Positions 25,101-36,655 of a stretch of 64,000 nt of DNA are shown one piece after another. The notes below the pieces were generated by a model. It made no database searches. It worked only from the letters and a program-made list of their open reading frames with translations, and was not told where the DNA came from. The stretch covers positions 558,001 through 622,000 of the forward strand of contig BSBK01002093.1 of NCBI GenBank assembly GCA_027943335.1. Reading direction: 5' to 3'. The translations under genes and the position numbers were made by a program. How positions within the stretch are numbered: position 1 is the first letter of the stretch; each line of letters starts with the position of its first letter. This stretch comes from Chamaecyparis obtusa. Taxonomy: Eukaryota; Streptophyta; Pinopsida; Cupressales; Cupressaceae.

Positions 25101-26398
25101 TTCTAAGGTAAGTGATTCTGACAATATAATTTTAAATGCCATAGTATCAATACTATTTTAAATGTCAAATATTAAATGAATTTAGATATTTATGTATTAG
25201 GAACCTGACAAGCACGAACATATCCTATTGTAAAGTAATCTTAATCATGGAAATGAATGTAATGCCATGTCACTCCTTGAATAAAATGAAATAGATGAAG
25301 AGCCACTACAAGATGAACCCAATTATCAATTTGCACAATGATCTAAGTTGGAGGCTTAGGGGAAATAAATTTGTGGGTTGAATACCACTTATACCAGTAT
25401 AGAGATGGAGAGACCATCTATATTGACAATTATTACTTCTAACATTAATTGTACTATTTGATGTAATCATTTTCTACCAAAATAATTTCAAGTCAAACAA
25501 CAAACTCATTCAATAAATATGATATCTAGATGACATATGCTATCTAGATGACATATTTATCAAATATTATAGTGATCTGACTAGTAAACAAATTAAAATA
25601 TAAAATAATAAAATCTATATTTCGTGTATAAAATTTTAATTCAAAAGTTAATCTATTCAAAGTAAAACTTGATAAGCTTAGATCTCCTAGTCATAACTCT
25701 AAACAAAAAATCAATATTCCCACATTTATTTTTCTAATCTCTAAGTTCCCTAAACAAAAAAGAAAGATACACATTAAAAATTGAAGACACTTGTTGAAAA
25801 ATTAGGAAATGAAAACACAAATGAGATGGGTAATTAGCACCTTGACCATTATGGGATATCTACCACTCACAAGTAGGAAATAAATGTCATCCAATTGTCA
25901 AAATAATTAATGGCGAAAAATAATTACCTTCTTCGTAAATCAAATTGACCCATCCCATAGAATCCAAATTAGCTCGACTCCACTTTCTTTCTTAAATGAA
26001 TTTATGTCCAAGGAAAAATTTGACCCTTACTTTAAACTATGAAGGACAACAAGAAGGCTCATACACAATAGATCTAGTAAACTTCACACATATCTCCAAA
26101 CCCATTTAGAAATACAAAAGATAATATATACAATTCAAATAAGGCTTGGGAGAAAATCCCACAAATAAAGGACCTCATACAACAAGGTCTTCTATTTCAT
26201 GTACTTGCATATGAATGAGTACTTGAGGAATTACCCTTGCCTTGGAATCAAATACTTGAATATTGAGGGAGGAGTCTCGAGCATAGGGGTGACCAATGGT
26301 AAAGATTTGGGAATGATGGGAGACAACAATAAGGTGGTGGTAGGTGAAGGTTTAGAGGTTGAGCCTCTAGCATGGTTCAGGAGAAATGCAAATTGAGA
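22191..26398. other. Unassigned AT-rich DNA, including a probable start of the G2 5' LTR
   Basis: The G2 LTR should begin at 22191, but its outer end could not be placed and no second copy is in the window. Beyond that I see AT-rich sequence with many stops and no recognisable coding, RNA or repeat structure. Confidence 0.4.
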
Positions 26399-26403
26399 CC
26401 TTC

Positions 26404-28025
26404 TAAATAGTGGTAATTTGGAATCACCACTATTTGTGTATGTGTGTGGGGAAAATGTAAGATTCACTCCTAAATCCAAATTCTCAAAAGAGAGATCCAA
26501 TTTGATCAACCAAGAGGTTAATACACAATTGAATCAATCTATGAAGAATATGAAAGAAAGAATAAATCCTATACTTCCCTATAGTTGGATTAAGCTTGAA
26601 ATCTGAAATAATTGAAGTGCAAATACTAACCTTGAATTAGGGCAGATTTGGAAAATGCTGAATTCTAGCTTTTGTATGAACTTTCTGAAGATTCTGTCAC
26701 CTATTCTGGACTAGAAATGCTGAGGCGGACAAAACCCAGAAATCTTTTCTCCAAATTCACACAGGTCGACTTTGACCTTTTAAAAGGTCAAAGACCACAT
26801 TATTTATTTGAAGTCTGATTCTGTTCGTAGATCCTGAAAGATTGTCGAAAAGGGTATCTGAATTTGCTCTCAGATCTGAGATTTCACACATGTACCTACA
26901 ATAAAATGGGGGTTTTTGGTTGTATGGGGCGGTTTGCCTTAGTCAAACCCCAATTTAGGAATTAACCTTGAAATTGAATTGAAATATATGGTGCATAAAC
27001 AAAGTAATTGAAACAAATCACCTCGCTTATGTTGAAGTCCTTGTAGAGGGTTCGAATCCTCAAATCCACAAGTAGGAATGCTTCAATGGATGTAGGATGT
27101 CTCCAATCAATGGTATTTTGATCTTCAACACCAATCTTGATTTGATCTTTGCATATGAGAAGGCTTGAATGGATAGAGAAGGATGGATCTTCAAGGGGGC
27201 TCCAAGGAGATTGAATCCTTCAATAGCTAACAATGGAACTCCTTGATGGATGAATGCTTGAACACTTGAATGCTTGAAGACTTGCTTGAATGCTTGAAGA
27301 CTTTCTTGATTGAGTGATGTCAACTTGATATGAAAAATGAGAGAGGAAGGCCTCCTTTTATAGTGATCTAGGGCACACTCCTCTAGATGGGACACCTTGA
27401 AGAATTAAATCTCAATTAGGTCCTCACCTTTAGAAAATATACCTTGATTAAATACCATTAAAGGATTTACCGTTTCAGAGCCCGAAACAGCCGACTCGGA
27501 AGCAGGAAATAACTTTCCCAAAAACTAAATTACCGACAAATGAAACTTTGAAATTCTAGTAGGAAGAGGTCAAGGTTGAGGTTGACCCTAACTTGGTCAA
27601 GGTCGAGGTTGACCCTAACCTAGTCAGGGTTGAGGTCGACTTTGACCTCAAACCCTAACTTTGCCAGATTCTGCAACAAGAGTTCTAGGGATGCCAGAAA
27701 TGCAAAATTTGATGTCTGAGTAGAACCCAGTGTCAGGAACAGACAGAAAATCCTTAGAATGATGTGATGAAGGACTAGGAGGTCTCATTTTTTAACCCTA
27801 CTTGGAAAATAGAGCCATAGAAAAAGGAAAATCAAGAAAGTCCTTAAGACCTTAACCCTAATTTCACCTAGAATGAAGAAATCAAGTGCGGAGAAGAAGT
27901 GGAAAGCAGGGAGAAAGCCAAATATATGCAAAGACCCAATCAAGGCACTTAACATGACTTCAAACCACTTACTTAGAGGGCTAAACGCTCTTAACATGGA
28001 AGTGCTTCCATTTTAAGATGATACA
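26404..28025 (-). repeat. Element B 3' LTR
   Basis: This 1622-bp LTR starts taaatag (TG mutated to TA) where the partner has tgaatag. It contains a 24-bp palindrome at 26770-26793 and a short tandem repeat at about 27560-27650 with one more unit than the partner. Confidence 0.9.
26770..26793. promoter_or_regulatory. 24-bp perfect palindrome with two TTGACC cores in the LTR
   Basis: The two 12-base arms are exact reverse complements meeting at TTTAAA, and each arm holds TTTGACC, the W-box core of WRKY factors. The same palindrome is intact in the other LTR at 33003-33026 although the LTRs have diverged nearby. A regulatory role is inferred. Confidence 0.5.
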
Positions 28026-28045
28026 TTCAGCCCCCACTTTAGCAA
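28026..28045 (-). other. Element B polypurine tract
   Basis: The minus strand reads AAAGTGGGGGCTGAA directly before the LTR start TGTATC. Confidence 0.7.
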
Positions 28046-29277
28046 GAGTATGGACTTGATGCAAACTCCTGGTAAAGGAGATAAAAATAACAAGATAATC
28101 TTATCATAATCTAAGGGACAAAGAGAAATCCCAAGCCCCTAGGGACTCAAGTCTTCATCGACTCTTAGATCACAGATAAGAGAGACATCTCTAAAGAGAG
28201 AAAGAAAAAAAAGTGTGATTACCTCGCCCAATGAGAACTTATGTCCCATTGTGAACCACACAGGAAAAAGGTGCAACTGGAAAGATGGAATTGAACCGCC
28301 TAGTGAATGTGGCTACTCACTAGTCAACTCATCAAGGATTTATCCTTAGGAATATTCTATTCCGTAAGAATAAATAAAAGAAAAAAGAGATCCAGTCTTA
28401 AGGACACTTCCAACCTTAAGGGATCACAATATATGTGTATTTGAAACTGGAGGGATCAAGAGATCCTAATATAAATCCATACTTTAAGGATTAGTTCCTA
28501 ATCCAAAAAGAAAGATTGAAAAGTAAATTTAAAGTGTGTGTCTTCCTCAGGATTTAGCAACTTATGTGTGTTACCTTTAGAAGATTTCGCATGTTTTGAA
28601 TTTTTTTTTCATAAGTGCGTGTGTGTAATAAGTGAGCAGAGCGTATGCCCCCACGTTAAAGTCATTGCTGACACTTTAATAGGAGCAATGGCTTTAACGG
28701 AAACATAAACAACTCCACTGATTACGTTTCCACGTCGAGATGCCCCCAAACAAGGACAAATCAAGGGAAATAACACAGAAACATACAAAGAACACAGAAG
28801 GGATCTACCTACCATGAGGTCAGTATGATCATAAGATAATATATATATATATGATATTATTGCAAATGAATTGACATCATTCCCCAAAGGAAGTAGAACT
28901 AAAATCACAAAAGAGGAAAGATCACATAAGATATACGAAGAAGAATCTTTTCGGACCATGACATGGAAACCAAAAAGATTTAGTGCTACCATATCTTGAA
29001 TCCAAGCAGATTACACAAGGAAACATTTACGAACAATAGCACAATTACAACATAACATTGAACAATGCATAGAAGAATAGAGATACATATAGAGGAATTT
29101 GAACAACAGTTTCGATTCCTTCATCACCTTGTACCAACTGAGTAACAAGGATCGTATAAAAGAATCTAACAACATTTAGCAAATACATTACGGGAGAAGC
29201 ACAATACAGTAGGCAAGCACACAACAAAACTACCACGAAGGACAAGCCAATCAAGCGTGCCGCCTACTTTCCCCATC
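28046..29277 (-). other. Element B interior between the coding part and 3' LTR
   Basis: In an autonomous gypsy element this place would follow RT, RNase H and integrase. None of their motifs is readable on either strand. Short open stretches at 28609-28992 and 29045-29254 (minus) are hydrophobic and unrecognised. Confidence 0.55.
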
Positions 29278-29901
29278 TCATTGTATATCATTTAGGGTAG
29301 GTGGGTAACTCGCAAGAGGGACTATATCCAATATAGTAGGAATGATAGCCAGTTCTAAACAAGGATCCTCTTGAGAATCACTATGTTCGATACCAGGTGT
29401 AAGAGTTAATTGAGATGAAAGCATATTTGGCAAATCAATGTCAATGTCAATAGTTTCATATTCATCAGTAACATTATCAGTATCATCAAGAGTATCTTCG
29501 TCATCCAAATTAATCAAAATAGGATCTAAGATACGAATAGAATCATAATCATGCATGTGAACATCATTATTAGTAACAACATTATGCATAGGTGTATTCG
29601 TAGAAAGTAGAGATCTTTTAGCTTTAGCATGAGCACGATGCTTTTTACGACGTTCATTAGCAGATTGATTACGTTTTGATTTATTTGAAATAGGTTGAGA
29701 ACTAGGAGGGACAATCACAAGATCCTTCACAAGTTCTGTAGGAAGATCAATAGGATTATCAACCATAGGAAGAGCAATCACAGGATCTTTGATAGGTTTG
29801 GTAGGAGGAACTTGATTAACAAAACTAGAAGCCATAGTTGAAGGAGGTATCAAAGGTGTAGGTAAAAGACCACGATTAAGATCCATAGGAGGTATGCTTA
29901 A
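29278..29901 (-). pseudogene. Element B polyprotein, acidic C-terminal part
   Basis: About 200 codons are in frame with the upstream protease part and separated from it by a single TAA (29902-29904). It has a Pro-rich start, a basic stretch (RRKKHRAHAKAKR) at about residues 80-95 and an Asp/Glu-rich block at about 125-155. No domain is recognised. It ends at the TGA 29278-29280 with no RT beyond. Confidence 0.65.
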
Positions 29902-30471
29902 TTAAAGAATCTTACGATGCTTATAGGCTTGATATGATTGAAAAATATTATCAGGGCGAGGACATGAATTAGGTAATGAAGGCCAAAAGAAATCCAGAGC
30001 AGCACAATCTCTAGGCCTTGAAGGTTGATATAGACTATGATTGATCGTCTTTACTTCACCATCATGAATGAACTTAAGACACTTATGTATAGGTGAAGCA
30101 ATAGCATGCATGGCAATTAACCAAGGCAAACCTAGCTTAACTTGAAATTGATCAGAAGTAGGAACCACAACAAAGGTAGAGTTCACAAGTTTTCCAAAAA
30201 GTTCAACCAGTAAAGTATTAGAACCAAATGAGGGATAAAGAAAACCATTACAAGTTTGAATCCACACATCCAATGTATCATAGAAGTCGCGTTGTAAGCT
30301 TTTCATAAAAAGATTTTCTTCAGTGATAACATTGACTAAGGAGGTAGGATCAACAAGACAACCACGAGTAGGTATCTAAGCAACCCTAGCAGCAATGTAA
30401 AGGGGACCATGAGGAGCCTTAACAATCTCAGAATCATCAAAGGTAATCAAAAGTTCCTGAGGTCTTTTATC
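29902..30471 (-). pseudogene. Element B retropepsin-like region
   Basis: The frame continues from gag after one TAG (30472-30474) and holds a second TAG (30376-30378). The segment V-D-P-T-S-L-V-N-V-I at about 30325-30355 sits where gypsy proteases have D-[ST]-G-[AS]-S-x-N-x-[IL], and the later L-G-L-P-W-L and A-I-A-S-P-I-H-K-C-L-K-F blocks fit the family. The changed catalytic triad and the stops suggest it is inactive. Confidence 0.65.
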
Positions 30472-31770
30472 CTAAAATTGTTGTCGATGTTTAGGTTGAG
30501 GTTTTACTTTAGGTTGAGATTGAACTTGAGGTGAAGGTTGAGGTGGAGATATAGGCTTAGCAACATGCTCCACTTGATTAACAACATGATTAAGATCATC
30601 CATCTTTGAATCATATACAATTTCCATAGCAGATGGTTGAGAAATATTATTAGTATAATGCGTAGGTAAGGGATTCATATAGATTTGAAGGTTCTGATTA
30701 GGAGGAGAGATAGATTGATTCCCACTACTATCTAGATTATCAATAGATAAAGCTTTAGCATCAATGAGATCTTGGACCTTATGTTTTAAAGAATAACATC
30801 TCTCAACATCATGACCATTCTGACGATGATATTGACAAAAAGCATTTTGATCAAAAGATTTAGATGCAATCGTAGTAGGTAAAAGAGGTCGAATAGGAGG
30901 TAAAGTAATCATATTAGCAGCTAACAACCTATTCATAATAGCATGTAAAGTTTCAGAAAGAGGAGTAAACGTATGATTTAATCGAAAAGCAGTGGATGCA
31001 GAAGTGGCATTATGAGATGCAACAACAACCTGATTAGCAACTGCATTCTCTTGTTTGTTTATCTTGACATAATTATTGAATTTTTGAAACTTATTTGGAT
31101 TAGGAGCAGCATCACTCTTATCAACGGGAACAGGAGCCATTGGAGTGTTGCTCTCAAACTGACTCACTTGTAATTGATAATGATGAAGCACTACACAAAG
31201 TTGTTGAAAAGAGGTAAATTCAGTAAGAAGAATCTTATCTCTAATATCCTTTTGCAAATTTGAAATAAACATACGTTGAATATCAATATCAGGAATAGGA
31301 TAAGAAATCTGAGCATGCAAATGCTTAAATCTACCAATAAATTCAATCAATTTTTCTTTAGCACCTTGTTTACAATGCATTAAATCAGTCAAAGACACTT
31401 GCAGGCCAATATTGTTTTGAAATTGTTGAATAAAGGCATTAGCAAGTTGTGGAAAGGAATCAATTGAATAAGGAGGCAAGGAACAATACCACTGTAAGGC
31501 CTTGTCATGAAAGGTTCGAGCAAACAGTTTGGCTAAAATCCTATGGTCATGAGCATAATCACTACAAAGGATTTGGAATGTTTTAACATGATGAACAGGA
31601 TCTCCTTTTCCATTATAATTCTCAAGACAAGGCATATCGACTTGCTGAGGAACAGGAGTTCGGATAATATCCCTAGACAAAGGACTTCCCATGTCACATG
31701 TAGGAATACTAAACTTGTTTTGAGTTAAGGAAGCAAGTTGTTGTTGTAAGGATGATATGGTTGAGCCAAA
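30472..31770 (-). pseudogene. Element B gag core with zinc knuckle
   Basis: A long open stretch of 406 codons holds a Retrotrans_gag domain (ALQWYCSLPPYSIDSF at about residues 66-81, then the K-E-K-L-I-E-F-I-G-R-F block). Near residues 288-301 lies the plant gypsy knuckle C-Q-Y-H-R-Q-N-G-H-D-V-E-R-C. A Pro/Gln-rich tail follows. It would assemble particles and bind RNA. A one-base frame change near 31770 separates it from the N-terminal part. Confidence 0.85.
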
Positions 31771-32339
31771 CTGATGATGGTGGAATCAATAGAGGAAATA
31801 GGAGGAGTAGCAACATTAGACACACTAGGTAAAGTGTAAGAAGCTGCAGGAATAGAAGACACAACTGGAGGAACACTAGGAACTACAGTTGGAAGTGGAG
31901 TGGAATAAGTGAAAGGAACACTATGATATGAAGGTTGTGATGTAGGAAGGGACACGGGAGGAACACTCATAGGAACAGAGGGAACTGTCACAGTCACCAA
32001 AGGAGGAGTATAGATAGGAATACTAGGTAAAGGATTAGAAGGAGGTTCAACACTAGTGATAGGAGTAGTGAAACCTAAATCTTGAGCCTCTTGAGTGAAA
32101 GGTTTAACATTGGAATGCACAAGATGGGTAATACCATGCAAGAGGTTAACACCTTGATCACTATCACGGAGAACTTTCTTAAGAACCTCTATAGCTTGAA
32201 TAGAATCTTGACCATGGTTTTCTTGAAGAAGCCAATTACCCATTTTATCAAGTTCGGTGGAAAGTTTTTGGACTTGTTCAGGAGGAACCCTTAAAGCATC
32301 ATCCTCATCATGAGATGAGTGAGAAGATTTTTTCTCCAT
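31725..32339 (-). pseudogene. Element B gag N-terminal part
   Basis: About 204 codons start at the ATG 32337-32339. A helical acidic part (residues 1-70) is followed by a long Pro/Ser/Thr/Val-rich linker. It runs into the gag core after a frame change near 31770. The start codon lies about 300 bases inside the 5' LTR, a normal leader length. Confidence 0.7.
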
Positions 32340-32623
32340 AGTAGGATTAGAATCATGAAGAATCAGTTATCATCGGGGATCCTAAGGAAAGGAGAAGATT
32401 CAGGCTCAAAGGCACCCATGAGTCTACGACTTCTTCTAACCGAAATGTTATAAGTAGGACTAGTGGTAGTAAAGCTCATAAACCAATATAATGAAAATGA
32501 ACTAAACTAAGAACACATAAAGCATGAATATGAAATCTAATTAGCATACAAGATCAATCACAAAGGACAAATCTAATACTAACAAGGAAATCTAACACCA
32601 AAAAGAAAGAGAGTAAGCTAGTT

Positions 32624-32633
32624 GGGTTCACCA
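32624..32633 (-). other. Element B candidate primer binding site
   Basis: The minus strand reads TGGTGAACCC three bases after the 5' LTR end. The TGG start fits a tRNA CCA end. The tRNA is not identified. Confidence 0.55.
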
Positions 32634-32636
32634 AAA

Positions 32637-34234
32637 TGAATAGTGGTAATTTGGAATCACCATTATTTGTGTATGTGTGTGGGGAAAATGTAAGATTCAC
32701 TCCTAAATCCAAATTCTCAAAAGAGAGATCCAATTTGATCAACCAAGAGGTTAATACACAATTGAATCAATCTATGAAGAATATGAAAGAAAGAATAAAT
32801 CCTATACTTCCCTATAGTTGGATTAAGCTTGAAATTTGAAATAATTGAAGTGCAAGTACTAACCTTGAATTAGGGCAGATTTGGAAAATGTTGAATTCTA
32901 GCTTTTGTATGCACTTTCTGAAGATTATGTCACCTATTTTGGACTGGAAATGTCAAGGCGGAAAAAACCCAGAAATCTTTTCTCCAAATTCACACAGGTC
33001 GACTTTGACCTTTTAAAAGGTCAAAGACCACATTATTTATTTGAAGTTTGATTCCAATTCTGTTCGTAGATCTTGAAAGATTGTCGAAAATGGTATCCGA
33101 ATTTTCTCTCAGATCTAAGATTTCACACATGTACCTGCAAGAAAATGGGGTTTTTGGTTGTATGGGGGGGTTTGCCTTAGTCAAACCCCAATTTAGGAAT
33201 TAACCTTGAAATTGAATTGAAATATATGGTGCATAAACAAAGTAATTGAAACAAATCACCTCGCTTATGTTGAAGTCCTTGTAGAGGATTCAAATCCTCA
33301 AATCCACAAGTAGGAATGCTTCAATGGATGTAGGATGTCTCCAATCAATGATATTTTGATCTTCAACACCAATCTTGATTTGATCTTTGCATAAGAGAAG
33401 GCTTGAATGGATGGAGAAGGATGGATCTTCAAGGGGGCTCCAAGGAGATTGAATCCTTCAATAGCTAACAATGGAACTCCTTGATGGATGAATGCTTGAA
33501 CACTTGAATGCTTGAAGACTTGCTTGAATGCTTGAAGACTTGTTTGATTGAGTGATGTCAACTTGATATGAAAAATGAGAGAGGAAGGCCTCCTTTTATA
33601 GTGATCTAGGGCACACTCCTCTAGATGGGCCACCTTGAAGAATTAAATCTCAATTAGGTCCTCACCTTTAGAAAATATAGCTTGATTAAATACCATTAAA
33701 GGATTTACCATTTCGGAGCCCGAAATAGCTGACCTGGAAGCAGGAAATAACTTTCCCGAAAACTAAATTACTGGCAAATGAAACTCTAAAATTCTAGCAG
33801 GAAGAGGTCGAGGTCGAGGTCGACCCTAACCTAGTCAAAGTTGAGGTTGACTTTGACCTCAAACCCTAACTTTTCCAGATTCTGCAACAAGAATTCCAGG
33901 GGTGCCAGAAATGCAGAATTTGATGTCTGAGCAGGACCCAGTGTCAGGAACAGATAGAAAATCCTTGGAATGATGTGATGAAGGACTAGGAGGTCTCATT
34001 TCTGAACCCTACCTAGAAAATAGAGCTATAGAAGAAGGAAAATCAGGAAAGTCCTTAAGACCTTAACCCTAATTTCACCTAGAATGAAGAAATCAAGTGC
34101 GGAGAAGAAGTGGAAAGTGGGGAGAAAGCCAAATATATGCAAAGACCCAATCAAGGCGCTTAACATGACCCCAAACCACTTACTCGAAGGGCTAAACGCT
34201 CTTAACATGGAAGTGCTTCCATTTTAAGATGACA
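32637..34234 (-). repeat. Element B 5' LTR
   Basis: This 1598-bp partner of 26404-28025 starts tgaatag and ends tgaca just before the duplicated ccttc. The palindrome is at 33003-33026. Confidence 0.9.
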
Positions 34235-34959
34235 CCTTCAAAACCACACAAATCTTCAAAGTGCATGCCATTTCATAATTTTATCATTGTGTTTGATGGC
34301 ACCAAGTCCTTTGTGAATGCTTAGGATTTGAGTGTGGCCCCTACACCATTAGGTTTAGGATTTGTAAACTCCTTTTTAAAAATAAAAAAAATATTGGCAT
34401 TTTCATTTTATTTCCTTTGGGGATGACTCAAAGTCCTAGGGACAATAAGGGTACTCCTAAAATTTCCCTACATGTCTAAAAGTCCACAACTCATTCTAGA
34501 AATTTCCCCTTGAGAGACATGCCATAGAAGCATCCTCTTGAGGGGGCATCCTACTACATCCCCGAGTATAAAGTGGCAATTGTGGGATAATATGGAAGCA
34601 TCCTGAAAATAGGGGACTTTTTGGTGGGGAGGGGGGAAAGAGACACATCCCTGTGGAACTTTGCATAAAACTACAAAGTGGAATTTAAGAGTGATTTATG
34701 TGATAATTATTTCCATTTCCTTCATCACATTTTCATAATCAATCAATAGAAGACATATCATATCATGGAAACAAACCTGTCAAAATAGAGATTTTATTTC
34801 ATTAATTGTTATTTTGTATCATGCTACTCTACCTTCATAATTTTCAATATAACTATTAATTGCACCTTGGTGTGCAATAAATATGCCAAAATGGTGTGTA
34901 CAATCAATTAGACAAAAAATAGTCTATCTATTGCATACATTTTTAGAATACATGAGTTC
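34235..34959. other. Unassigned spacer
   Basis: This is the spacer between element B and the purine tract. No coding region or repeat pair was seen. Confidence 0.4.
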
Positions 34960-35280
34960 AATGGGGGAGATAGAGAGATGGGGAGAGGGGTAAGGAGATA
35001 GAGATAGAGGATAAAGATAGGAAGATAGAGATTGAGATGAAGATGAAGATGGAGAAGGAGGAAAATGTGGAGAGAAGGGGAGAGAGAGGGGAGAGCGATA
35101 GACAAAGATGGAAGAGATGGATCTATAATGAGGAATACATGGAAAAATAAAGATATAAGGCTAGAGAGATAATGAGACGGAGATAAGCAAAGAGATGCAA
35201 GAAGAAAGCTGCACAAATAGAGATAAAGATAGAGAGGAAAAGAGTTAAAAAAAATAGTAGAGAGAGAGAGAGAGAGAGAG
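34960..35280. repeat. Purine-rich (GA) tract ending in (AG)11
   Basis: About 320 bases of the plus strand are dominated by A and G in gagata and gagagg variants, ending with (AG)11 at 35259-35280. It abuts the edge of LTR R1, whose first bases are missing compared with R2 and R3. Leu/Ser-rich open frames on the other strand are by-products of the composition. Confidence 0.85.
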
Positions 35281-36655
35281 AATTTGTAACACAACACTCA
35301 ATGAGACATTTGTTTCTTTGCTTAGTATCAAAATCACTCAAACAATGAAATTAAACCAAAGAAGAGCATCTCATTGCTTCCTATATAAGAAGAGTACGAT
35401 CTATATTATAATTTTCTCTCATGATTAGCCTAGATCAGTGACTAGACAATACTAGAATGGAAGATTCAAACCAATTAACTAGTAATTAATGCAACTATGA
35501 TCATGATTACATATGAATTCAATCCAAATTAATCTAATAGTAAGGAGATAAATATTATCATTGATGATCTAGAATGGTGAAACTATACTAAAATGGTGTT
35601 ACTATGCTCTCTAAATGATTTCAAGAAGTCTGAAACTATTTCAACATGTTCTATTTTCATAAACTCTAGATGTGGAATCCCTTGAATCGGCTCCATTGTA
35701 TAGAAATTTGATAGAAATAAGTGACTTGGATTCAAACTTGGTTGATCCATGTGATGTCATGTGATTAGCCACTTGGATTCATTGTGTCCTTTTATGATGA
35801 GTAGGAATTTAAATAAATTATGTATCTCTTAACTCATTTCTCTTCACAAGTGGGATTTTAGAACTTTATTTAATTCAATGTGATAAGATATTTTAATAAA
35901 TGATTTGATTATTGATCTTTGACCTTTAATTATCTAATGAGAGATGAGTTATACAACTAGGTTGATCAACCCATTTATGCAATTTGACCTAGTCATTCCA
36001 TTGATTTGATGATTTTGATTAGGACTCGACCCTCTGATTAGGGTTTTGATTAATTGAATGGATTTAGGTGGCACTAAGTTACACTAAACCAATTTAGGGT
36101 GATTATGTTTTCCCCTCATTGAATCAATGTGTGACCAACGCATTGATTAAAAGAATATCTTATGACCGATACAGAGAACAATTTGGTATGAGTCTTGATG
36201 AAACTGCCTCTAATTGAAATTGAGATTTCTTGAGACTAGACTGATTAGTTTGATGTGAAGAAATGAAACTAATAATATGTCCAAGGAGATTGATATCGAT
36301 GTCGACAAGTAACTAATTTGATGTGAAGTGGTAAAATTAATTACTGCCAAAAATATTTGAAAGTAAGATTTGCTTGATAAGGACAACTAACTAGTTTGAT
36401 GTGGTGCAATGAAACTGATTAATATCAAACTTTTAAAGTAGATAATTAACATGATATGGATCATGATGAAGTCAATTATCTAAAGATAATATCAATTTTA
36501 TGTGATGTGATGAAATTGATATTCCCCTAGTGATTCGATAGATAAGATCGGTCAATTTTATATGAGACTTGATGAAATCACTTGTTCCAAGACTGATAAC
36601 TTCATTAATCTAAGACCATCAATTTGATTTGATGTCTGATGAAATTGATGTGAGT
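35281..36655 (-). repeat. LTR R1 of the PMD-bearing gypsy-type array
   Basis: It aligns along its length with R2 (38839-40264). It starts inside the R2 equivalent (the first bases and a short segment are missing at the purine-tract junction) and ends where R2 ends, after aaattgatgt. In orientation it is the 3' LTR of the left unit. Confidence 0.8.

Larger units (their letters stand above)
26404..34234 (-). mobile_element. Element B: complete LTR element coding gag and protease only
   Basis: LTRs at 26404-28025 and 32637-34234 are flanked by perfect 5-bp duplications ccttc (26399-26403 and 34235-34239). A TGG-starting primer site is inside the right LTR and a purine tract inside the left, so it reads on the minus strand. 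The interior has a proline-rich N-terminal gag part, a Retrotrans_gag core with zinc knuckle, a protease-like region and an acidic tail. After that come about 1.25 kb without coding sequence. RT, RNase H and integrase are absent. The gag type and coding order indicate the Ty3/gypsy superfamily. Confidence 0.9.

Noticed and set aside
34908..35341. Leu/Ser-rich open frames, signal-peptide-like
   Set aside because: They are the reverse strand of the purine tract; the composition alone explains them.
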